Assembly: GCF_900142475.1 (NCBI RefSeq)
Contig: NZ_FRAY01000002.1
Span: 248,001-312,000 of the forward strand
DNA from: Fibrobacter sp. UWH4
Lineage (GTDB): Bacteria; Fibrobacterota; Fibrobacteria; Fibrobacterales; Fibrobacteraceae
Direction of reading: 5' to 3'
Length of the DNA stretch: 64,000 nucleotides
Part shown: positions 43,459 to 52,716 of the stretch, piece after piece
Position numbering within the stretch: position 1 is the stretch's first letter
How the letters are laid out: each line of letters starts with the position of its first letter
Made by a program: the position numbers and the translations under genes
The notes under the pieces: model-generated
The model's input: the letters and a program-made list of their open reading frames with translations, nothing else
What the model was told of the DNA's origin: nothing
Database searches by the model: none

Positions 43459-45369
43459 ATGCTTATCGATCAAGAACATGCCGGAATCATCATGCGTGCA
43501 AAGACCCACCCCCGTCAGCTGGGAATTCCTCTCAGCCGTTGGGGCAGAAACCTGATTGCATGCTGCCCCTTCCATTCCCCGGAAGAAACATCCCTGTTCT
43601 TTTACGACGCCCTGGGTTACTGGCGTTACCGTTGCCTGCAATGCGGAAGCGAGGGCGACCTTGTTGAATTCGTGATGCGCAGCCGTTTCAACGGCATGGA
43701 AGAACCCGCCGCCCGAGCTGAAGCGGTAGACTTTTTAGGGACCCTCGAATCCGACCAGGGCAAGCAAACGCAGGAAGAACACCCCTGGATCAAAGAAATC
43801 GGTGGCGAAAAATCTAAAGTCCTCGAGAACTTCGTCCGTTACTGCCATTGGGCCGCTTGCAGGAGCCCTTCTTCGGCAGAGTTCCTTGCTGCACGCGGAT
43901 GGAACATCGGACAGGCGCAGCTCTACGGTCTCGGCTATTATAGCGGCGATCCCGAACCGTTTATCAGCTACTGCATGATGTCGGGTATCGAGCGTCACCA
44001 GATCAGTTTCTACCTGGACAACCTCGAAGCTTACCACGAGCCGCGCATCACCATTCCCGCACGCAATTCCAAGGGGCTGATCCACTCCGTTTACGGGCGC
44101 GTCCTCGATGACACCGACAGTCCGCACCGTTACATTTCTTACGCATCGGGCCCGAGCGACATTCCTTTCAACATCCAGCCTGACATTAGCAAACCCGTGA
44201 TTGTCGAAGGATTCTTCGACGCACTCACCGCCGACCTCGCCGGTATTCCGGGAGTGGTTTCGACCATGTACCAGGAACTTTCGCTGAGCCACCTTTACAA
44301 GCTCAAGGCTTGCGGTGCAGAATCGGTCACGGTCATTCTCCGTCGAGAGCTCGACCGCAGAGAACAGGAATTCCGTATCCAGAAATACCTGAAAATGGCG
44401 GAACAGCAGGATCTGCGTTTCAAATCGATTGTGCTTCCGAAGGGCGAAACCGTCGACGAAGTCGTGCGCAAGAACGGTGCCGACCAGTTGATTTCGCTCG
44501 TTGCCCAGACCGAAGAGGACACGGTGCATACCCACCGTCGTTCTATGCTGTTGCAGGACATCAAGGAAAACTTTGATACCGCCATGGGATGTCCTCCGGA
44601 CGTCAGCGTCGGATACGCACTCAACACTTTCCCGAAACTCACGCAGGAAATTGACGGTATCCAGTCAGGCTGTTTCTACGTTTCGTCCAAGCCGTTCGGT
44701 CTCAAGACTACGCTACTCTCCAGTTTCGCTCTCGACCTGCTCCAGAGCAACCCGAAACTGAAACTGATCTACGTTGCACTTGAAACTCCGCGCCGCCAGA
44801 TTTTCGACAGGCTCGTCGCCATGCTTATCGGTGAATCGGTATTGACCGTTCGCAAGCAAAGCGAAGACGAAGCGGTGAACCAGAAGATTCTGGAAGCAAC
44901 CCGCGACCTGATGGCATTCGTGCGCAACAACCGACTGGAAATCTGGGAAGACCAGCCCGCGTTCGACAACCAGGAACTGCTGAACACCCTGAAAGAAGAA
45001 GTCAGGGAACACCCGAACCTAGTCGTCATCATCGATGGAATTGACCATCTGAAAGTTTCGGACCATGTGGACCTTTCGGACATTCACGAACGCCGTTCCT
45101 CTGTTGTCCTGGATCTTTACAAGGCGCTCGACATACCCATCTTTGTTGGCGGCGAGCTCGTCGACTCGGAACAGGGACTTGTCGGACCCAGAGCATACCT
45201 CCGCGATTCCGATGCCATTTACTGGCTTGAATCCAAGGGCGGCAACCTGTTCCTCACCGTAGATTCCAAGCGTCTTGGCAACAATCAGCTGTACCAGGGA
45301 ACACTCTCCATCGATCCGCTTTCGAACAGGATGCAGGAAGAGCCCTGGAACATCGAGAATAACGGCTAG
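43459..45369 (+). CDS. DnaG-DnaB-like fusion (zinc finger, TOPRIM and RecA-like helicase domains)
   Basis: The 636-residue protein joins three parts. The CHC2 primase zinc finger is intact: C36-P-F-H39 and C59-x2-C62. A TOPRIM domain follows with EGFFDAL (E250), but the DxD motif is only RRELDR (residues 295-300). The C-terminal third resembles DnaB: SSKPFGLKTTLLSSF, with K416 and T417 kept, but the glycine is shifted and the first glycine is missing. Walker B is LVVIIDGID; ETPRR and DSKRLGN match later DnaB motifs. The layout is like phage T7 gp4 or Twinkle. It starts with AGAGGTC upstream. Degenerate motifs suggest altered catalysis. No phage genes surround it. Confidence 0.75.
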   Translation: MLIDQEHAGIIMRAKTHPRQLGIPLSRWGRNLIACCPFHSPEETSLFFYDALGYWRYRCLQCGSEGDLVEFVMRSRFNGMEEPAARAEAVDFLGTLESDQGKQTQEEHPWIKEIGGEKSKVLENFVRYCHWAACRSPSSAEFLAARGWNIGQAQLYGLGYYSGDPEPFISYCMMSGIERHQISFYLDNLEAYHEPRITIPARNSKGLIHSVYGRVLDDTDSPHRYISYASGPSDIPFNIQPDISKPVIVEGFFDALTADLAGIPGVVSTMYQELSLSHLYKLKACGAESVTVILRRELDRREQEFRIQKYLKMAEQQDLRFKSIVLPKGETVDEVVRKNGADQLISLVAQTEEDTVHTHRRSMLLQDIKENFDTAMGCPPDVSVGYALNTFPKLTQEIDGIQSGCFYVSSKPFGLKTTLLSSFALDLLQSNPKLKLIYVALETPRRQIFDRLVAMLIGESVLTVRKQSEDEAVNQKILEATRDLMAFVRNNRLEIWEDQPAFDNQELLNTLKEEVREHPNLVVIIDGIDHLKVSDHVDLSDIHERRSSVVLDLYKALDIPIFVGGELVDSEQGLVGPRAYLRDSDAIYWLESKGGNLFLTVDSKRLGNNQLYQGTLSIDPLSNRMQEEPWNIENNG

Positions 45370-45371
45370 TA

Positions 45372-46574
45372 ATGTTTACTATCGTCGATTTCAACAACTT
45401 CTGGAGCCCCTCCGGCGGAGGCGTCCGACGGTACCACCTACAAAAGATGGCGTTTTACGAGAACTTATCTTCGGAAACAACAGACCAGGTTCTTTCCGTG
45501 TTCGTGATGCCGGATTCCAAGACCTTTACCGAAAAAAGAAGCGAAAGCCTGATTATCGAACATGTCGAGGCATTTCGTTTTCCGGGTAAATGGGAATACC
45601 GCTTTATTTGGAAACCGTCGCAAATTGAGCCTGTCCTTGCCAAATACAAGCCTCAAGTCATCGAAGTCGGTTCGCCCTACCTGCTCCCGACCGTGGTTCG
45701 CAGGGCCGCCAAAAAGATTGTCCCCGAAGCCGTCTTGCTGAGTTTTTGGCATGCGGATTTCCCGATTACCTACGTGCAGCGCCCCGTCACGAATAAGTTC
45801 GGCAAGGCACTCGGCAATCTGAGCAAGAACGTCGCTTTCTGGTACGCTCGTCAGGAATTCAGGCATTTCGACGGCATCCAAGTTTCCTGCAACGAAGTCT
45901 TGAAGCGGCTCGACAGGCACAAGCTTCCGACAAGCCACTGGATTCCGCTCGGTTGCGACATCCAGATGTTCTCGCCCGCCAAACGTGACGAAACTTTGGT
46001 TCAAAAACTGAAAGACGGCAAACCCGACAGGCTTACGATCTTCTTCCCGCACCGGTTCTGCGAAGAAAAAGGAATTGAGCTTTTACTCGGCGCCTACCCC
46101 ATTCTCTGCGAAAAACTCGGATGCGAACCGGCACTCGTCTTTGCTGGTACGGGACCGTACTTGACTCAAGTGCAGGAAGCCGTTGAAAAATATCCGCACA
46201 TCCAATACGCGGGATTCATTTCGTCCATCGACGAAATGGCGAGGCATTACGCGAGCGTTGACCTCGGACTCGCCCTTTCAGGCTGGGAAACCTTCGGACT
46301 TTCGATTCTCGAAAGTATGGCCTGCGGCAATGCGCAGATCGGTGCCTCGACGGGAGCCGCAGCCGAACACATCCGCGAATCTGGAGCGGGAGTTGTCTTG
46401 AAGGAACGCACTCCACAGGCGCTCGCCGACGCCATCGTCGAACTATACCATTCCGACATGGCCACGATGAAACAGAACGCTCGCGCCTATGCCGAAAAAT
46501 TCAGCTGGGCAGACTGTTTCAAGCGCCAGCTAGAACTTTACAAGCTCATTTACAACCAAAAGAGGAAAAAATGA
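45372..46574 (+). CDS. GT4-family glycosyltransferase
   Basis: The 400-residue GT-B protein starts MFTIVDFNNFWSPSGGGVRRYHLQK. The glycine-rich GGGVRRYH is the acceptor-side loop. The C-terminal donor domain includes PHRFCEEKGIELLLGAYPIL and SGWETFGLSILESMACGNAQIGASTGAAAEH, the E-x7-E motif of the GT4 class. A short gap of two bases follows the primase gene and ATGA overlaps the next start, so it is in the same operon. The sugar and acceptor are unknown. The genes downstream (sulfatase, more glycosyltransferases) suggest a role in envelope polysaccharide. Confidence 0.85.
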   Translation: MFTIVDFNNFWSPSGGGVRRYHLQKMAFYENLSSETTDQVLSVFVMPDSKTFTEKRSESLIIEHVEAFRFPGKWEYRFIWKPSQIEPVLAKYKPQVIEVGSPYLLPTVVRRAAKKIVPEAVLLSFWHADFPITYVQRPVTNKFGKALGNLSKNVAFWYARQEFRHFDGIQVSCNEVLKRLDRHKLPTSHWIPLGCDIQMFSPAKRDETLVQKLKDGKPDRLTIFFPHRFCEEKGIELLLGAYPILCEKLGCEPALVFAGTGPYLTQVQEAVEKYPHIQYAGFISSIDEMARHYASVDLGLALSGWETFGLSILESMACGNAQIGASTGAAAEHIRESGAGVVLKERTPQALADAIVELYHSDMATMKQNARAYAEKFSWADCFKRQLELYKLIYNQKRKK

Positions 46575-46888
46575 TTCGTCATATCGTATTCTGGAAATTG
46601 AAAGCTGAAGCCGAAGGCGCCACCGCCAAGGAAAACGGACAGAAAATGGTCGACGCCTTCCATGCGCTCGCAGGAAAGATCCCAGGCCTGTTGAGCATTG
46701 AATCGGGCCTGAATTTCAACAAGGCCGAAACCGGTAACGGCGACATTGAATACGATGTAGCCCTCGACACCACATTCCATACCAAGGCAGCCCTCGACAT
46801 CTACCAGAACCACCCAGAGCACCTCGCCATCGTCACCTTCGTCAAGAAGGTCGTGACCGAGCGCCGCGCCGTCGACTTTGAATTTTAA
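46571..46888 (+). CDS. Stress-responsive A/B barrel (Dabb) domain protein
   Basis: The 105-residue protein matches the Dabb ferredoxin-like fold: MIRHIVFWKLKAEAEG at the start, LLSIESGLNFNKAETGNGDIEYDVALDTTFHTKAALDIYQNHPEHLAIVTFVKKVVTERRAVDFEF. The HxxV-type core and the pattern YxxHPxH are typical. Its role is unknown; such proteins often occur as dimers that bind small ligands. AAGAGG and ATGA overlap with the GT gene upstream indicate coupling. It may be a small housekeeping gene hitching on the operon. Confidence 0.85.
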   Translation: MIRHIVFWKLKAEAEGATAKENGQKMVDAFHALAGKIPGLLSIESGLNFNKAETGNGDIEYDVALDTTFHTKAALDIYQNHPEHLAIVTFVKKVVTERRAVDFEF

Positions 46889-46954
46889 GCAAGAAGATAC
46901 TAGCTACCTAAGACGGCGCCTTGGGTGCCGACAGGATTCATCCACAGAAAACTT

Positions 46955-48979
46955 ATGATGAAATCGATCGCATACTTACTGAAGGCCGTTGGGAAAGGTC
47001 TTGCCCCATTGCAAAACCTTGTACTCATTTCGCTTGCGGCGTGGTTTACGCACATTCTGCTCCGCGTAATGCTCCTGTTCCGAAGCAACCCCTATGGATT
47101 CCCGTTCGTATCGAAACCGGACTGGTTCATTTTCCATGCGGTATGCATCGACTTCATGTGGATTGCGAATGCGCTCGTCGTATTCCTGATTCTTGGCGGA
47201 ATCGCCCTGCGCATCGCGGGCGGCTCCAAGGGAATCGGGAGTAATGGAGCTGTCGGAACAAAAGGAAAAACGGTCGCGAAAGTCACCACCGTTCTCTATG
47301 CGGTCTTCCATACCGTCATTCTTTTATTGACACTACTCGACAACGAAACGCAGCGATTCCTGGGCGGGCACCTGACATTCGGTCTCGTGGACACCTACAA
47401 GGACACCTCTTCTATCATCGTGTTCTACGACTACGTGGCAAACGACCTGTCCGTACCCTACTTGCAGTTCGTCGTGCTTGCGCTGATGCTTCCGCTGACT
47501 TACGGAATCTACAAGCTACTTTGCAGATGGTATCGCCCTACCGAAGGTTTCTACATCAAGAAATCCGTCATTGCGATGCTCGTATTCTACATTGCCTCTT
47601 ACTCGTACGTTTACTTTATATGGACTGGCAGTTCCCGTATGGATAAACTCCGTCCGGTTGTATCGCTGATTTACAACGACCTGTTCGCAGCAAAAAGGGC
47701 CCCCGGACTTTCCGAAGCAGACTTGAGCGCCTACAAAACCGCCTACCAAAACCTGTGGCAACAAGTCGAAGGTGATTCCAACTGGACTTTCTCCGATGCC
47801 AAGGAAGGAAATGCTCTCCCGCTCTACCGTGTCCCTAGCACAGAACTTGTGAACAGCGAAAAACTTGCCGCCCAGCGCGAGATGAAGCCGAACTTCATCC
47901 TGGTCCTCATGGAATCACAGCGGGGGCTCAACACGGGCTACATGAATCCACAAATTCAACCTAGCCCAACACCCTTCATGGATTCACTCGCCGCCCATTC
48001 TCACGTGTGGATGCGCATGCATACGAGCGGAGTCCCCACAACAGGCGGAGTCCTTTCAACGCATATCGGCATTCCCCACCACTCCCGCCTTCAGCAAGCC
48101 ACCGACCTGGCCCACGTAACCCTACCGAGTTTCGTCTCGGTCCTCACCGAAAACGGATACAGCACGCATTACATGTCGGCAGCGGACCCCGCCTGGGATA
48201 ACTTGGGCGTGTGGATGGCAAAGTGGTACACCGCGCAGCACTACAACCGCAATCGCGAGGATGACTCCACCTTCATGGACAATGCCATCGAATACGTGCG
48301 CGACACCCTCGCCAAAGAAGGCAAGCCCTTCCTCGCGACCCTCATGACCCGTTCCAACCACTATCCGTTCAACTTTGCTGCAGGCATGACCGACGAAGAA
48401 AAGAACCGACCGTTGCAGGAACGCATCAATGTGACCATGGGTTACGCCGACAGACAACTCGCCCGCTTTATCCGCGCCGTCGAAAACGAGGAATGGTACA
48501 AGAACACCTATGTCATCATCATGGCGGACCACGGATTCCCCCTGGGCGAAAATGGCGTCTCAACGATGAGCGGCGGCGGTTTTTCGAACATCAGCTGGAT
48601 TCCGTTCTTTATTCACGGAAAAGGGCTGGACGCCGTTCGCGACACGACAACCGCAGCACAAATTGACATTGCTCCCACCGTACTTGAACTTGCCGGACTT
48701 GCAGTACCGAACATTTTTATGGGACATAACTTGTTAAGAGGGGATAGCGCCGGGCTTTCCCTCGGGGCTTACTCGGGCGGATATGCGGCCATCGGGCTTA
48801 ACGGCTATCGCCTTATCGCAAAGTTCCCCGCCAAGCAAGAAACTCATCTTTTCGCAGACGATGACTTGCGTCAAGAAAACGAACTCACGGGAAAACTTTC
48901 AGAAGTTGAAAGTCGCCTGTCGGGATACCTCGACACTTTGCTCAAAATTTCAGATTACTCGCTCGAACACGGGCTTTAA
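46955..48979 (+). CDS. LTA-synthase-like membrane sulfatase
   Basis: The start is placed at ATG 46955; a GTG at 46925 is possible. The 674-residue protein has five N-terminal membrane segments and an extracytoplasmic sulfatase domain of the LtaS/MdoB type (FILVLMESQRGLNTGYMN, SGVPTTGGVLSTHIGIP with the likely Thr nucleophile, VIIMADHGFPLGENGVSTMS). Such enzymes transfer phosphoglycerol or phosphoethanolamine to glycans or lipids. Gram-negative members modify osmoregulated glucans or lipid A. It is followed by another glycosyltransferase gene on the opposite strand. The presence of two such proteins in this window is notable. Confidence 0.85.
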   Translation: MMKSIAYLLKAVGKGLAPLQNLVLISLAAWFTHILLRVMLLFRSNPYGFPFVSKPDWFIFHAVCIDFMWIANALVVFLILGGIALRIAGGSKGIGSNGAVGTKGKTVAKVTTVLYAVFHTVILLLTLLDNETQRFLGGHLTFGLVDTYKDTSSIIVFYDYVANDLSVPYLQFVVLALMLPLTYGIYKLLCRWYRPTEGFYIKKSVIAMLVFYIASYSYVYFIWTGSSRMDKLRPVVSLIYNDLFAAKRAPGLSEADLSAYKTAYQNLWQQVEGDSNWTFSDAKEGNALPLYRVPSTELVNSEKLAAQREMKPNFILVLMESQRGLNTGYMNPQIQPSPTPFMDSLAAHSHVWMRMHTSGVPTTGGVLSTHIGIPHHSRLQQATDLAHVTLPSFVSVLTENGYSTHYMSAADPAWDNLGVWMAKWYTAQHYNRNREDDSTFMDNAIEYVRDTLAKEGKPFLATLMTRSNHYPFNFAAGMTDEEKNRPLQERINVTMGYADRQLARFIRAVENEEWYKNTYVIIMADHGFPLGENGVSTMSGGGFSNISWIPFFIHGKGLDAVRDTTTAAQIDIAPTVLELAGLAVPNIFMGHNLLRGDSAGLSLGAYSGGYAAIGLNGYRLIAKFPAKQETHLFADDDLRQENELTGKLSEVESRLSGYLDTLLKISDYSLEHGL

Positions 48980-48991
48980 ATCTTAAGTGCG

Positions 48992-50071
48992 TTACCGGCG
49001 CTTCTGCAATTCTCCAAGAAGACGCATCCAATTTTCCCCGATTTTATCCGGGGTGAAATCATGGGAACGCTTCCACCCGTTTTCTTGGACTTGCCTGCGG
49101 TAACCTTCGTCCTCGATCATTCTCGAAAGGGCACCTGCCAGAGCCTCTTCGTTCTCGCACTCCACACATAAGCCTTGAGAATCGTCCTGGATGATTTCCC
49201 TCTGACGGCCCTTATAATCGCAGGCGATACAGGCTGCCCCCTGCGACATGGCTTCGATGAGAACCATACCGAAACCTTCGTAGCGGCTACTGAGAACGAA
49301 TATTTCGGAATCACTGAAGAAATCCTTGATATTCAGATGGAATCCGGAAAGGATGACTCTATTTTCTAAGTGTTTTTCGGCAATAAGACCTTCCAAATAC
49401 TGGCGTCCGGTTTCACCTTCGCCGGCAATTTCTACAACCCAGTCAGGATATTTTTCCTGGACTTTCGCCCATGCCTTGATGAGAATGTCAAAACCCTTGC
49501 AGTGCCAGATATTCAGCCGTCCGGCAGCAAGAATTCGCTTTTTTCTGTTGACGCGGATCGATTCAGCAGGCTGCATCGAAAGGGGGTTCGGCATCACCTC
49601 CGTTCTCCGGAACTTCTTGACGACGATATCGTAGTCCGTTTTTGTCAAAACAGTAACGCAATCGTAAACGGCGTTGAAGTAGAACTTGAGAAGATACGGG
49701 AAAAGATGCCTTTGGGAATAAGGATTCTTTTCAAAGGAACTGTGGTCTGACGAAATGATGATTTTATGGAGTCCCAAGGCGGCCAGATAGGTGTAAAATG
49801 TAGAATCCGGCATTATTCCGATAATGATATCGGGATTTTCCTTTTTTATGGTTCGACGAAGGCTAAAAATCTTCAAGGGAAAATAATGACGGAAACAAGG
49901 GAGAATTTGAACATTCTCTTCGATAGGATAAAAATCGGATATGTCGTTTCGTCCCTTGTTACTGACGAAAAAAATTTCGTGTCCCATTCGAGAAAACTGA
50001 TTAGCGAGTTGTACCGCCACATTTTCCCCGCCACCGCGGGCGATTCGGTTAAGAATAATCATTATTTTCAT
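48992..50071 (-). CDS. GT4-family glycosyltransferase
   Basis: The start is ATG 50071 (MKIMIILNRIARGGGENVAVQLANQF), giving 359 residues; the open frame is longer upstream but would run into the divergent gene. The opening RIARGGGENVAVQL is the acceptor-side loop of GT-B enzymes. The donor site has SRYEGFGMVLIEAMSQGAACIACDYKGRQREII, the E-x7-E motif. It may transfer a hexose onto a lipid or glycan intermediate. The AT-rich spacer of 55 bp to the MMPL gene must hold both promoters. Its neighbours suggest a surface-polysaccharide role. Confidence 0.86.
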   Translation of the reverse strand: MKIMIILNRIARGGGENVAVQLANQFSRMGHEIFFVSNKGRNDISDFYPIEENVQILPCFRHYFPLKIFSLRRTIKKENPDIIIGIMPDSTFYTYLAALGLHKIIISSDHSSFEKNPYSQRHLFPYLLKFYFNAVYDCVTVLTKTDYDIVVKKFRRTEVMPNPLSMQPAESIRVNRKKRILAAGRLNIWHCKGFDILIKAWAKVQEKYPDWVVEIAGEGETGRQYLEGLIAEKHLENRVILSGFHLNIKDFFSDSEIFVLSSRYEGFGMVLIEAMSQGAACIACDYKGRQREIIQDDSQGLCVECENEEALAGALSRMIEDEGYRRQVQENGWKRSHDFTPDKIGENWMRLLGELQKRR

Positions 50072-50126
50072 AAAAGTAAATCTAGTAAAAACGAGTGTCC
50101 ACGCCAATATTTTATATATTTTGTCT

Positions 50127-52712
50127 ATGACTACAAAGAAATCCTTGCAAGAAAAATTTTCAGCATGGTACATTCCGCTGATCTGTAAGCATCAATTCAA
50201 AGCTCTGGCATTCTATTTCCTGCTTGCGGCACTATGTGCATTCCCCATCTTCGTTAAACCCGGCCTTCGATTGGACGCAGACCTTTCTCACTTGCTGCCC
50301 GACGAAACACCGAGCGTCCTCGCCCTACAAGAATCCTACCAGCGTTTTGGTAGCACAGACCGCTTTACAATCGCCATTCAGAGCGAAGACCCTGAAATCG
50401 TGGCGGCAATGCAGGATTCCATCGAGAACTATATTCATTCCCGTTGGCAAGGCGACTTCGTCTCAACGCAAAAAGACGAAGACAACCAATTCTTCAAGGA
50501 CAACGCCCTTCTTTATTTGCCCGTATTCCATTTGGAGCGCATCCGTAACAACCTGGAAGATCTTCAGTTGGAAATCGGCCGAAAGAACGGCCCACTCGTT
50601 GTGGACTTGTTGGGAGACGCTCCTGCGGAAACTACCGAAAAGAAAGAACGCATCTGGTTCGACGAAAATCTGCCGCAGGAGCTCGGCCTTCCGGACGAAG
50701 CCATTGGAGCTTTTGCCTCTTTCATTATAAAAGCCAAGCTTGGTTCCGAACAGGACCAAAAGGATGAATGGCATCCGAAAGACCCTGTACCGGCCCACCT
50801 GAAATCACGTCTCATCGGTTGCCCGCACCCAGACAGCACGGGAAAAATCCTGTTCAACGGCGTTGTGAACGCAAAACTCATCAAGCCGTCTACGGATTAC
50901 GAATTTGTCACCCACATTCTTGCACGCACGGATTCCCTACTCCAGCATTTCAACGGAAAAACTTTCGCCATTCCCACCCGTTTTACCGTAGACGGTACAT
51001 ACGAAGGACTTAAGGAAGTTGACGAAGTCGCCAACGACAGTATATTCTCCTTTGGCATCAGCCTGGTTTTGATCATCCTTCTGACATCCTATTTCTTTAG
51101 AGGAATCAAGGGGCCGATTCTTGTAACCAGCTCCGTGCTGTACGCCTGCATTCCGACATTCGCTTTCACAGCCGTGTTCTACGGCAAGCTGAATCCGTTT
51201 ACGGTCTTTGTGGCCTCCATCATCCTGGGAATTGGTATCGACTATTCCATCCACATGTTAGGAACCGCCCAGAAACTGTTGCGCGAGAAGGCCTCTCTGG
51301 AAGAAGTCCTTGAAGAAGCCCAAAAGCGTATGCTCAAGCCGTTTATCTTGGCAAGCTTCACCACTATCGCAGCATTCCTCACCTTGCTTGCGGCACATTT
51401 CAAGGGTTTCTACGAATTTGGCGTTGTAGCATCGGCAGGTGTTTTCTTCAGTATGCTCACCTCCATCTTGGTGCTCCCGGTATTCATCAAGTGCATGGGA
51501 GGCATTCCCAAGGCTCCGGACAACAGTTTCTTCCCGAAAGCCTGGACAGAAGCCAAAATTTTCAAGTTCTTCAAGGTCGCCGCCATTATCGGCTTTATTC
51601 TTGGCGCCATTTCCCTCTATTTCGCCCCACAAGTGGATTTCGAGCATAACCTTAAGAACCTTCGCCGAGCCTCTACGGTCAAGACGGTCCAGCACAACAA
51701 GATTTCCACTAAAGTGACCCGTGCAAGCTACAAGGCCAAGACCTCCACGCCGGCCGCAGTCATGGGCTCCAAGGTCTCACAGCTCGACCGCCTCTACGAC
51801 ACGCTGATGTATCGACTCAATGTGGAAAAGGATTCCATGTTGGGCAGCTTTATAACGCTCAAGAGTTTCATTCCGCCCAAGGATTCGCAGGAAGCGCGTC
51901 TTGAAATCATCGAGGAAATCCGCGACCTGGTGGAGGCTCGCGTATTTGACCGAGCCGAAGGAGAAGATTCCGTCAACATTGCCAATTTAAGAAAACTGGC
52001 CATGGTCGAAAGGACCTTTGCGCCAGAAGATCTTCCCAGCTGGATTCTAGATATCGTTCGCGAAAAGGACGGATCCTACGGCAAGATTGGCTTTATCTAC
52101 GGAGACTTCCCCAGCTGGGACGCAAAGGCGCTCCACCGTTTCCAGGAACGTTACGGGCACTGGAATTTTGACGGCGAAAAACTCCGCACCTTCTCGTCGC
52201 AGTTTATTCTTTCCGATGTGATTTCTTCCGTGAAAGAAGACAGTTTCAACTTGGCGATCGTAATCATTCTCGTTATTTTCGGCACACTTCTCATCTCGTT
52301 CAGAAAGCCGAAGATTTTCCTTGTGGGTTGCATTCCCTTCGGCATGGGCATTCTCCTTACCTTAGGATTGCTAGGGTTCCTCAACGGGACGTTCGACTAC
52401 GGCAAGATAAGCATTTATAATGTGATTGTGATTCCTATGACATTGGGTATCGGTATCGACGCCACGATTCACCTGGTGACTGCCTGGAATTCCGACAAGA
52501 CCATGACTCTTCGCCGATTGATGGATACAACGGCACGAAACGTGATGGCCAGCTCCTTGACGACTATTGCCGGTTTCGTGGGATTCCTCTTTACCACCCA
52601 CAAAGGATTGAAGGGAATCGGAGACCTTGCCTGCATGAGCATTTTCATTTTCCTGATTGCAAGCATTATATTCTCGATGTTCCTGTGCGGCAAGATCCTT
52701 AAGAAGGAGTAG
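50127..52712 (+). CDS. MMPL/RND-family lipid or hopanoid exporter
   Basis: The start is ATG 50127; a TTG six bases earlier is less likely. The 861-residue protein has two six-helix membrane blocks: one helix near residue 30, then five near 305-470, and the second block after 700. Large periplasmic loops lie between (FPIFVKPGLRLDADLSHLLPDETPSVLALQES). Both blocks keep the sterol-sensing/MMPL pattern (SIILGIGIDYSIHMLGTAQK and VIVIPMTLGIGIDATIHLVTAW). The paired GxxxD motifs (GIGIDYS, GIGIDAT) carry the proton-relay aspartates. It resembles HpnN-type transporters. The substrate is unknown. AAGGAG near the end of the gene starts the next coding region, so the two are coupled. Confidence 0.88.
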   Translation: MTTKKSLQEKFSAWYIPLICKHQFKALAFYFLLAALCAFPIFVKPGLRLDADLSHLLPDETPSVLALQESYQRFGSTDRFTIAIQSEDPEIVAAMQDSIENYIHSRWQGDFVSTQKDEDNQFFKDNALLYLPVFHLERIRNNLEDLQLEIGRKNGPLVVDLLGDAPAETTEKKERIWFDENLPQELGLPDEAIGAFASFIIKAKLGSEQDQKDEWHPKDPVPAHLKSRLIGCPHPDSTGKILFNGVVNAKLIKPSTDYEFVTHILARTDSLLQHFNGKTFAIPTRFTVDGTYEGLKEVDEVANDSIFSFGISLVLIILLTSYFFRGIKGPILVTSSVLYACIPTFAFTAVFYGKLNPFTVFVASIILGIGIDYSIHMLGTAQKLLREKASLEEVLEEAQKRMLKPFILASFTTIAAFLTLLAAHFKGFYEFGVVASAGVFFSMLTSILVLPVFIKCMGGIPKAPDNSFFPKAWTEAKIFKFFKVAAIIGFILGAISLYFAPQVDFEHNLKNLRRASTVKTVQHNKISTKVTRASYKAKTSTPAAVMGSKVSQLDRLYDTLMYRLNVEKDSMLGSFITLKSFIPPKDSQEARLEIIEEIRDLVEARVFDRAEGEDSVNIANLRKLAMVERTFAPEDLPSWILDIVREKDGSYGKIGFIYGDFPSWDAKALHRFQERYGHWNFDGEKLRTFSSQFILSDVISSVKEDSFNLAIVIILVIFGTLLISFRKPKIFLVGCIPFGMGILLTLGLLGFLNGTFDYGKISIYNVIVIPMTLGIGIDATIHLVTAWNSDKTMTLRRLMDTTARNVMASSLTTIAGFVGFLFTTHKGLKGIGDLACMSIFIFLIASIIFSMFLCGKILKKE

Positions 52713-52716
52713 TCGC

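Noticed and set aside
28887-45369. A prophage or integrated plasmid suggested by two replication-type fusions
   Set aside because: No integrase, capsid, terminase, partition or conjugation gene is present, and housekeeping genes (glnS, pssA, ruvC) lie between them.
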